A program made the translations under genes and the position numbers. From NCBI RefSeq assembly GCF_000283155.1, contig NW_004454229.1, positions 6,199,439-6,263,438 on the forward strand: a stretch of DNA of 64,000 nt, given 5' to 3'. The DNA is from Ceratotherium simum simum. Taxonomy: Eukaryota > Chordata > Mammalia > Perissodactyla > Rhinocerotidae. A model generated the notes under the pieces. It did not search any database, was not told where the DNA came from, and saw nothing but the letters and a program-made list of their open reading frames with translations. Shown here piece after piece: positions 55,256 through 64,000 of the stretch (position 1 is the stretch's first letter; every line of letters begins with the position of its first letter).

Positions 55256-55726
55256 TGAGTGTTTATATTTTTGAAATAAAGACCTTGTGCAATCTATGTT
55301 AGGTTAATTCTTAGATCTTTGTGGTTTCCATTATAATTGTGAATGGTAACTTGTCTATTACATTTTTGGTTGGTTATGACTGGTATTCGAAAAAAACTCC
55401 TGATTTTTATAAGGTGATCTTATAACCTGTCACTTTGCTGAACTCATATTAATTAGAGCAGTTTATCTGTGATTCAGATGGATTTTCATTGTAGTTTATC
55501 ATATCTGCATATAATGAGTTTAGCACAATCCCTTTCCATCTTATGACACTTTTTCTTTCTTGACTTATTATATTGGCTAGGGTTAATTTCTCCACTGAGT
55601 TTATTATGGGTTTTGATATACATATATATCATTTTTCCAGTTAATGAAACTCCTTTTTATTCCTAGATTTCTTAGAGATTTTCTTTTTTTAAATATAGTT
55701 GTTGAATTGTATCAGATACCTTTTCT

Positions 55727-55940
55727 TTTTTTTTTAATAATTTTATTTATTTATTTATTTTTCCCCCAAAGCCCCAGTAGATAGTTGTATGTCATAGTTG
55801 CACATTCTTCTAGTTGCTGTATGTGGGACGTGGCCTCAGCATGGCCGGAGAAGCAGTGTGTCTGTGCACGCCCGGGATCCGAACCTGGGCCGCCTGCATC
55901 GGAGCGCAGGCACTTAACCACTAAGCCACGGGGCCGGCCC
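55727..55940 (-). mobile_element. ERE SINE, short type, minus strand
   Basis: Perfect 15-bp duplication tcagataccttttct at 55712-55726 and 55941-55955; removing the SINE restores continuous L1 sequence. Confidence 0.94.
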
Positions 55941-56009
55941 TCAGATACCTTTTCTAGATTTAATGGGAAATCATGTGACTTTTCTACTTTAGTCCATTAA
56001 AATGGTGTG

Positions 56010-56620
56010 CAGTAAAAGATTAATTCAGCAGATCTGAGTTGTCCAAATCCTGCATATTTCAAATAAAAATTTGGCCCTCACCTGGCTCCTGGAAGATACC
56101 CTCCAAGCCCTTGGAATATCCTACCTATTAAGAGAGTCCTTGTTGAACTGAGGCCTTGGGCCACACCAGATAGTTTATGCTAACAATGTGATTTACGGTG
56201 GGAACTTTAGGCCATGTGGTATCAGTTTAACCTCTGGAGACTGAAGGTCAGCCACAGGAAACTGTCAGCCATGCCCATGTGATCAACCACCAATAAAAAC
56301 TCTGGACACCAATGCTGCATGAGCATCCCTGGTTGGTAATACTCCACGAATTTTGTCACACATTCTTACTGGAGAATGAAGCACTGTCTGTAAACTCCAC
56401 TGGGAGAGGACAACTGGTAGCTTACTCTCGGTCTTTCCTGGATCCTGCCCTATGCCCCTTTTTTCATCTGTTGATTTATTCTGTAGCTTTTCACTGTAAT
56501 AAACTGTAACCATGAGTATAACAGCTTTTCTGAATTTTGTGAGTCCTTCTAACAAATCATTGAAGCAGAGAGTGGTCTGGGGACCTGGAATACAAATGGT
56601 AAATTGCTAAACCATCCTTA
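56010..56620 (+). mobile_element. LTR-like remnant inserted in L1
   Basis: CCAATAAAAACTCTGGACAC, CTCCACTGGGAGAGGACAAC, TTCACTGTAATAAACTGTAA and GTGAGTCCTTCTAACAAATC follow a typical LTR order. L1 antisense sequence lies on both sides. Confidence 0.55.
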
Positions 56621-57519
56621 ATCATGTTGCATTTCATTAGCTAAAGTTTTATTGAGAATTCTGGGAATTTTTAGATTTATGTTTGGTGAAATGGACCTAT
56701 ACTTTTCTTTTCTTGTACAGTCCTTATCTAGCTTTCAGATTAAGGTCATATAGCTCTATAAAATGTGTTGAGAAGCATTCCCTCTTTTTATATTTTCTGG
56801 AAATCTTGTATAAGGCAGGCATTATCAGTCCCTTGAAAGTTTGGTACAACTCTTTTGTAAAATTATGTGAGGCTAGGGCTTTTTTTGTGGGGAAGATATC
56901 TGATTAGAGTTTCAATTTTTAAATTGGCACTGGCCTCTTCACATATCTGTTTCTTTTTGCACCAATTTCAGTATTCTTTATATTTTTCAGAAATTTGTCA
57001 TCTAAGTTTTCAAATTTACTGACATATCGTCATTCAAATATTATTTTATTTTTAAAATATTGCATCTGTTCTTGCTAACATTTGAGACTTTTTCTTGATC
57101 AGATCTTGTTAAAAATTTGTCTATCTTACTAATCATTTCAAGGAACAGTTTTTGGGTCCATTTTTTCTTTTTCCTTCTAGCTCTCCAGTCCCCTCCTCTC
57201 CTCTAATTTCTTTCCTTATCTTTATTATTTCCTTTTTTCTTGGGCTTTCTCTATTGTTCTTTTATAGTTATTCATTTGAATGTTTAGTTCATTTTTTCAT
57301 TCTTTCTTGTTTTATAAAAAAAGCATTCAAAGTTATATGTTTTATTCTTAGTATTATTTAAGCTATAACCCACATTGTGCTTTCATTGTTATTCAATTCT
57401 AAATATTCTGTAATTTCTCATGTGATTTCTACTTCAACTCAAGTCTTATTTGATAGTATATTTTATAGTTTCAAGGCATAAGGGATTTTTTTAGCTATTG
57501 TTTTGTCATTGATTTCTAA

Positions 57520-58030
57520 TTTAGTGATGATGTACAATTCAGTAGTTATTAGTACATTCATGGAGTTGTACATTCATTATCTAATTTTTGAATACTTTCA
57601 TCACCCCAAAAAGAAACCTTGTATCCATTAGCAGTCATTCCTCATTTCCCCCCACCCCCACAACCACTAATCTACTTTCCGTCTTTATACATTTGTCTAC
57701 TCTGGACATTTCATATAAATGGAATCATACAATATGTAGCTTTTTAAGACTAGCTTTTTTCACCTAGCATAATGTTTTCAAGATTTAACCACATCATAGC
57801 ATGTATCAGTACTGATTCCTTTTTATTGCTTAATAGTTTTCCATTGTGTGGATATACTACAATTTGTTTATCCATACACCAGTTGATGGAATTTAGGTTG
57901 TTTGCACTTATCGACTGGCTATTGTGAATAATACTGCTATGAACATTTATGTACAAGTTTTTTTGAACATATGTTTTAATTTCTTTTGGGTATACACAGG
58001 ACTAGAACTGCTGGATCATATGGTGACTTT
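57520..58030 (-). mobile_element. L1 3' UTR piece
   Basis: GTACATTCATGGAGTTGTAC, TATAAATGGAATCATACAAT, CATTGTGTGGATATACTACA and ACTGCTGGATCATATGGTGA. Confidence 0.75.
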
Positions 58031-58860
58031 TCTGAACTAATACTGTAAAATCTGTATTCTTTGTCGTGTGTGGCTACTTAAGTCTCTGCTTTGTTGTTTA
58101 GTGGTCAGCTAACAATTGGACAGAGTCCCTTAACTGCCTGGAACTAATAAGTCCCTCAGACTTTGCTGAGGGGCTCTGTGTGAATGTTGGCTCATGCCTC
58201 CAACACTCAGCCAGGCAGCTGACAAGTCTATCTTAGCCTTCACTTCCTGCTTGTGCAGAGCCTCAAGGTCAGTCGGAGGTTAGAGATCAGGGCCTTCCTG
58301 GGTCTCTCCTGTGTATGCCTACAGCTCCACACATGCACACAGCCTTTAGAGTCCCAGGAATATGTTGAAGTTTTTAAAGCCTCCAATGGACATCTCATTC
58401 TGCAGTTTTTTCTTTTTAAATTTTTTGGTCAGCCTCTTGTTACCCCAAACTTGCAACACCATCTCAGGCAACTGCAGTGTTAAACAGTTGCCACTAACTG
58501 TTTAACAAATGCCCTGTTTCTGTAGAGTGAGCTCTGAGTCAGGTCAAATGAAACCAAGACCTGAGAAGGGAGCTTTCAGAGGGAGATGTTAGACAAGTCA
58601 AATGAGGACAGTTCTCTGGGGAATGGGATTTTTTGAAGAGCTCCAAACCCATTCTGCCTCCTCCAGTGTCTACTAGATTGCTAATTTTCACAGTAACCAT
58701 GGTGGCTGGGCTGTTGTTTTTTGAGGCCACTACAGAGCTGGGAGAGGGGAATGGGAGTAGAGTGAATTAAAACACCACAAAGCTCACTGTTCTTACCAAG
58801 ATTTCAGCTTTCTCTTGAATAGACACTTCTCAGATTGTTGTAAACCTTTCTTTGGTTAAT
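58031..58860. other. Unassigned stretch between L1 pieces
   Basis: No gene or clear repeat recognised; composition is ordinary for intergenic DNA. Confidence 0.5.
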
Positions 58861-59185
58861 TTACAAAACTCTGAAAACGTTCAATTTGATGATTTTTGCC
58901 AGTGTTTTCATTGCTTTTATGAAGGAGTGGATTTTCAGAGATCCTCTACCATTCTAGAAGTGGTTCTAACTCATTTATATTTAATGCAATTACTTTCATA
59001 TTTAGACACTTCAGTCATCCTTTCTCCTTAATTATATTCCATGACTTCTTTATATCTCCTTTCCTATTTTTCATTAGCTAGATTAATCTTTTTACCTGCT
59101 AGTTCAAAGTTATATATCCATTTTATTATTTTTTTTGGTTGTTGCTTTTAACTAATCTTATTTCTTTTTTCCTATCAGCTTCTTA

Positions 59186-59285
59186 NNNNNNNNNNNNNNN
59201 NNNNNNNNNNNNNNNNNNNNNNNNNNNNNNNNNNNNNNNNNNNNNNNNNNNNNNNNNNNNNNNNNNNNNNNNNNNNNNNNNNNNN
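59186..59285. other. Assembly gap (100 N)
   Basis: Exactly 100 unknown bases, the conventional size for a gap of unknown length, ending next to a (CA) run. Confidence 0.99.
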
Positions 59286-59291
59286 ATACAT

Positions 59292-59315
59292 ACACACACA
59301 CACACACACACACAC
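59292..59315. repeat. (AC)12 microsatellite at gap edge
   Basis: Twelve AC units, beginning six bases after the gap. Confidence 0.95.
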
Positions 59316-59849
59316 TGCCCCGTTGAAGAAGAAAATACCTTAGTGCATTCTCACCTCAGTCTGTTCTTCCTCTCCACTGCCTATCTGTACCAGGTCAGAA
59401 TTGTCTAGAATTTTAATTCTATATTGTTATTATATACATTGTTTGTTCTGGTACTTGCTTATTTAGACAATGGTAAACTTTACAAACATATTTATTCACT
59501 CTTACCTCCCATAGCTCATGGCATTTTCCTGGTTTCATTTCTCTTCTTGCTGAAGAACTCCTTCCAATAATATTTTCAAAATGGGTCTCTGTGTGGTAAG
59601 CCTCCTGATGCTATACGTGCCTCATAATATCTCAAATTTATTTTACCCTCATATTTAAATATTAATTTAACTGAACATGAAATTCACTCATTTTCCTTTA
59701 AGGAAGATATTTTCCTTCGACACTTTAAAAATATTATTCCATTTTCTTCTTGGCTTCAATGTTTCTTGTCATTTTTTAAAATTCTTTTGTAGACATCTGC
59801 TTTTCTTTTTCTAGGTGGGACCTGTTTATTTTATTATATTTTATTTTTT

Positions 59850-61760
59850 AAGACTTTATTTTTTTAGAAAAGTTTTAGGTTCATAGCAAAATTGAGGGGA
59901 AGGTACAAAGATTTCCCATGTGCCCTCTGGCCCCACACATGCATAGCCTCCTCCATTATCAACATCCACTAGAATGATTCATTTGTTACAATTAATAAAC
60001 CCACATTGACACATCATAATCACCTAAAGTCCCTAGTTTACATTAGGGTTCACTCTTGGTGTTGCATATTCTATGGGTTTGGAGAAATGTATAAAGACAT
60101 GTATCCACCATTATAGTATCATACAGAGTACTTTCAGTGCCTCAAAAATCTGTGTTCCCGGGGCCGGCCCAGTCGCATAGCAGTTAAGTTTGCACGCTCT
60201 GCTTTGGTGGCCTGGGGTTCACAGGTTAGGATCCCGGGTGCAGACCTACACACTGCTCATCAAGCCATGCTGTGACAGCGTCCCATATAAAGTAGAGGAA
60301 GATGGGCACGGAGGTTAGCCCAGAGCCAATCTTCCTCAGCAAAAAGAGGAGGATTGGCAACGGTGTTAGCTCAGGGCTGATCTTTCTCTCACACACACAC
60401 ACACACAAATCTGTATTCCTCCTATTCATCCCTCCCCCTGCCAACCCCTGGGAAATTGTTGATGTTTTTACTATCTCTATAGTTTTGCCTTTTCCAGAAT
60501 ACAGATAGTTGGAATCATACAATGTGTAGCCTTCTCAGATTGGCTTCTTTCACTTAGTAATATGCATTTAAGGTTCTTTCATGTCTTTTCATGGCTTGCC
60601 AGCTCATTTCTCTTTAACACTGAATAATATTCCATTGCCTGGATGTACCACAGTTTATTTATTCATTCACCTACTGAAGGACATCTTGGTTGCTTCCAAG
60701 TTTTAGTAATTGTGAATAAAGCAGCTACTGTATAAGCATCCATCTGCAGGTTTTTGTGTGGACATGAATTTTCAATTCCTTTGGTCGTCCAAGGAGCATG
60801 ATTGCTGGATCGTATGGTAAGAGTATATTTTGCTTTTTTAGGAAATTGCCACACTGTCTTCCAAAGTGGCTGTACCGTTTTACATTTCCGCCAGCAAAGA
60901 ATGAGAGTTCCTATTAGGCCACATCCTCACCAGCTTTTGGGATTGTCAGTGTTCTGGATTTTGGCCACTCTAATAGATGTGTAGTGGTATCTCATTGTTT
61001 TAATTAGCAATTCTCTAATGAAATACGATGTGGAACATCGTTTTATATACTTATTTGCCACCCATATGTCTTCTTTGTTAAGGTGTCTGTTAAGGTTTTC
61101 AGCCTATTTTGTAATCAGGTAGTTTGTTTTCTTCTTGAGTTTTGAGTTTTTTGTATATTTTGGTCCTTCATCAGATGTGTCTTTTGCAAATATCTTCTTC
61201 CAGTTTGTGGCTTGTCTTCTCATTCTCTTGACAGTGTCTTTTGCAGGGCAGAAGTTTTTAATTTTAATGAAATGTAGCTTATCAATTCTTTCTTTCATGG
61301 ATCGTACCTTCGGTGTTGTATCTGAAAAGTCATCACCAAACACAGTCATCTAGGTTTTCTCCTATGTTATCTTCTGGGAGTTTTATAGTTTTGTGTTTTA
61401 CGTTTAGGTCTGTAATCCACTTTAACTTTTATGAAAGGTGTAAGGTCTGTGCCTAGCTTCATTTTTTTGCATGTAGATGTACAGTTGTTCCAGCACCATT
61501 TGTTGAAGACACTGTCTTGTCTCCTTTGCTCTTTTGTCAAAGATCAGTTGACTATATTTGTGTGGGTCTATTTCTGGGCTCTCTATTCGGTTCCATTGAT
61601 GTATTTGTCTATTCCTTTGCCGGTACCACAATGTCTTGGTTACTATAGCTTTATAGTAAGTCCTGAAGTTGGGTAGTGTCAGTCCTCCAACTTTGTTCCT
61701 TTCCTTCAATATTATGTGATATCTGCTTTTTCTCTCTGGACATTTATAGAAATTTCTGTT
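59850..61760 (-). mobile_element. L1 3' end including ORF2 C-terminal remnant, split by an ERE
   Basis: Reading the minus strand: ORF2 remnant (61766-61422), then noncoding 3' sequence with TTTGCAGGGCAGAAGTTTTT and TTCCAAAGTGGCTGTACCG (plus strand), out to about 59850. ERE 60159-60406 is inserted in opposite orientation. Confidence 0.8.
60159..60406 (+). mobile_element. ERE SINE, long-tail type
   Basis: Duplication aaatctgtgttcc at 60146-60158 against aaatctgtattcc at 60407-60419. Inserted in opposite orientation into an L1 3' region. Confidence 0.93.
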
Positions 61761-61766
61761 TGTCAC
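61104..61766 (-). pseudogene. L1 ORF2 C-terminal remnant (dead)
   Basis: A decayed piece of L1 ORF2, the reverse transcriptase/endonuclease protein. The frame from 61766 contains [17 protein letters not shown] and [18 protein letters not shown], well-known ORF2 C-terminal blocks. A second frame piece from 61349 contains KIKNFCPAKDTVKRM. The pieces are in different frames, with stops between, so no protein is made. All N-terminal domains are absent. Confidence 0.8.
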
Positions 61767-62859
61767 CGATGTTCTTAAATCTCACTATAATGTGATTAGG
61801 TGTTTTTTTTTTTAATCTTTCTTTCAATCTGAGGTCTTACATATTTCTCTAGTTATAGAGGTTTTTAGTCATTAGTTCGTCAAAATATTTTTTCTTTATA
61901 TTTGTTTTCCTCCTGGGACTGTGAGTCACTCAGGATAGGCTGGGTCATGCTGCAATAACAGAATATTCCTCCCCACCCCAAATCTCAGTGACTTACATTA
62001 ACAAAGGTTATATCTCACTCATACTATGACTCCATCCTAGCTGGCTGCTGCTCTGCCCCACATTGTCTTCACTCCAGGGCTGAATTAGTTTGGATCGGCC
62101 AAAAACAGCCACCAAGACAGGACTGTATTTGAGATTTATTAGAGGAGAGGGCTGGAGAAGGTGGGAAGAACCTTCAACCATGATGCAGGTCTGACACGTG
62201 GAAGGAGAGAGGGAAGGAAGGAGGATTGGAGAGGAAGAGTCTCTGCCTACCAGAGCTGCCAGGCTGTTGATGAGTCCTTCAGCCAAAGTCACCCATTGGT
62301 GGAGTCCTGTGTTGCACCAGAATGGGCCTGAATTAGTGCCCTGCCAAGCTCAGTCATTGGTTGAGAGCAGCCCACGGAAAGCATGGCCTCAGCACAAACA
62401 TACTGGTGGATCCAGAGGGGTAGCAGCTGGAGCCATCAGTTAATTATGCTCTCTGCAGCAGGAGACCTGAGTGGTGCATTTTCACACCACCATAAGGACC
62501 CAGGCTAATGGAGCAGCCTCTATCTAAAATATGGCTGAGGGAACATGGCAGAGGGAAATGTGGGAGAGAAAAAGAGACATGGTGACCCCTGTGCTGGCTC
62601 TTAAAGCTTCTGCTCTGATGTGAGGCACATCACTTTTGTCTACTTATTTTTGGTCAAAATAGGTCACATGGGCACTCCTGAGATCAACATGGTGGGGATG
62701 TATAATCCTCCTGCAGGGAGGAGCACCACAGGAAGAGAAATGGGATATTTAGCAGAGAAATACAATTTACCATAGACTGCTGTTCATACTTCTTTATCTA
62801 CCATCTTTCATATATATATTTATGTGATATACCTATAGCTTCATCACTTCCTGGTGCCT
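61761..62859. other. Unassigned stretch between L1 pieces
   Basis: Contains one old-repeat-like segment at about 61925-62030 (TGCAATAACAGAATATTCC, AAATCTCAGTGACTTACATT). The rest shows nothing I can name. Confidence 0.4.
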
Positions 62860-63775
62860 TCTGGATAATACCATGACCTGATTTTCCACCCACTTATTTA
62901 TTCTTATCTGTATTTTTTCTGCTCACCTTATCTATTAAATTCTTTATTTCAACAGTTGTATTTTTCATACCAAACACCTCCAGCTGATTCTTTTGCATGA
63001 CTTCTTGTTTCTGCTTGCCTTTGTAGTATCCTCTCTGCTTTTCTTTCCAACAGCTTTATTCAGGTATGATTTACATACTATAAAATTCACCCATTGTAAG
63101 TATATGGTTCAATGATTTTTAGTAAACTTATATAGTTGTGCGACCGCCATAACAATCCAGTTTTAGAATATTCCCACCACCCTAAAAAGTTCTCTCATGC
63201 CCGTTTGCACTGAATCCTCCTGACCCAGGCAACTATGGATCTGCTTTCTGTCTCTATAGAATACGTACCATTTTATGTCTTGCATCGTTAAATTACCTCA
63301 ATGATTTTGAGATTTGTCCATGTTATAGCATGTATCAGTACTTCATTCTTTTTTATTGCCAAATAGTATTTTGTTATATGGATAGACCACATTTTGTTTA
63401 TCCATTCACCAGTTGATGGGCATTTGGATTGTTTCCGTTTTTTTGGCTATTATCAATAACGCTTCTATGAACATTCATGTGAAGACTTTGTGTAGACATG
63501 TATTTTCATTTCTTTTGGAAAGATACTTGGCAGTGGATTGCTGGGTCACATGGTAAATATATATTTAACTTTTTAAGAAACTGCCAAACTGTTTTCCAAA
63601 GTGGTCTTAGCATTATACTTTCCCACCAGCAATGTACAGGGTTCCAGTTTGTCCATATCTTCACCAACACTTGGTATTGTCAGTCTTTTTATTGTAGCTA
63701 TTCTACTGGGCATATACTAGTATCTCATTTTGGTTTTCTCTTCATTTCTTTGAGGAATATCTAATATGATAATTT
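62860..63775 (-). mobile_element. L1 3' region (third copy of this segment type)
   Basis: TTCAGGTATGATTTACATAC, TCCATTCACCAGTTGATGGG, GACATGTATTTTCATTTCTT and TGTTTTCCAAAGTGGTCTTA parallel the segments at 57520 and 60450-61000. Confidence 0.75.
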
Positions 63776-63882
63776 AAAATTCTTGTTCTATCTGGAATTC
63801 TGCTTCATTTGATATATGTTGTTCACTTGGATGCTTTTCTCTTATTGTAGCTGCACTCTTAAGACAGTCTCATTTTTCCTTC

Positions 63883-64000
63883 TTTTTTTTTTTGAGGAAG
63901 ATTGGCCCTGAGCTAACATCTGTTGCCAATCTTCATCTTTTTTCCTTTTTCCTCCCCAAAGCCCCCAGTACATAGTTGTATATCCTAGTTATAGGTCCTT
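63883..64000 (-). mobile_element. ERE SINE, composite type, minus strand, cut by window end
   Basis: Reads long-type tail (GAGGAAGATTGGCCCTGAGC) and then short-type body (CCAAAGCCCCCAGTACATAG), i.e. the same fused order as the 22980 copy. The head lies beyond 64000. Confidence 0.88.

Larger units (their letters stand above)
54445..57520 (-). mobile_element. L1 ORF2-region, minus strand, with nested insertions
   Basis: A long T-rich plus strand that is the antisense of L1 ORF2: GAATTTATAGATTTACAGAT, TCCTTCAATTGAGTG, ATTCCCTCTTTTTATATTTT and GATCAGATCTTGTTAAAAAT. It is interrupted by EREs at 55056 and 55727 and an LTR at 56010-56620. No intact reading frame remains. Confidence 0.72.
58860..59820 (-). 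mobile_element. Old L1-like segment with an assembly gap
   Basis: TTATATTTAATGCAATTACTT and AATTTAACTGAACATGAAAT suggest antisense L1. The gap and a (CA)n run interrupt it. Confidence 0.45.

Overview
This window is mammalian nuclear DNA, almost certainly from an odd-toed ungulate (perissodactyl). The taxon marker is the equine-type tRNA-derived SINE family (ERE), which begins GGGCCGGCCC and ends in an A-rich tail. There are 23 copies, many still flanked by target-site duplications of 9-19 bp. Most copies lacking the two-part (fused) tail resemble what I remember from rhinoceros or tapir rather than the youngest horse subfamily, so I lean to a non-equid perissodactyl. That is inference only.

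Two genes are supported, both on the minus strand and in the same order as on human 1p32.3. (1) The 5' end of NDC1, a transmembrane nucleoporin, has coding exon 1 at 5150-5206, exon 2 at 3330-3450 and exon 3 at 501-602. The rest lies beyond position 1. Its CpG-island promoter carries four ZNF143/Staf-like sites at 5509-5641. (2) YIPF1, a five-pass Golgi membrane protein, is complete: noncoding exon 1 ends at 48986, and coding exons 2-9 run from 48184 down to the stop codon at 27803. The spliced frame is 912 bases (303 residues plus stop) with no interruption.

Layout: 1-5545 is NDC1 5' region and promoter. 5642-27800 is an intergenic region of SINEs, MIR/L2, L1 pieces and LTR remnants, with no recognised gene. 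27803-49130 is YIPF1. 49335-64000 is an intergenic block made largely of old L1 sequence in minus orientation, interrupted by LTRs, SINEs, hAT elements and one 100-base assembly gap. In human, DIO1 follows YIPF1 closely; I could not find it here.

No operon-like system, CRISPR array, functional RNA gene or novel multi-gene system is visible. The more interesting signals are: YIPF1 exon 6 sits between an inverted pair of ERE SINEs and has a weak splice donor with a perfect competing donor 4 bases downstream; the clustered ZNF143-like sites at the NDC1 promoter; a perfect 16-bp hairpin at 20487-20524; a tRNA-derived SINE with an RTE-type tail; and a short frame predicting a one-pass membrane micropeptide. 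MIR, L2, L1 and LTR boundaries were placed by eye and are good to roughly 20-50 bases.
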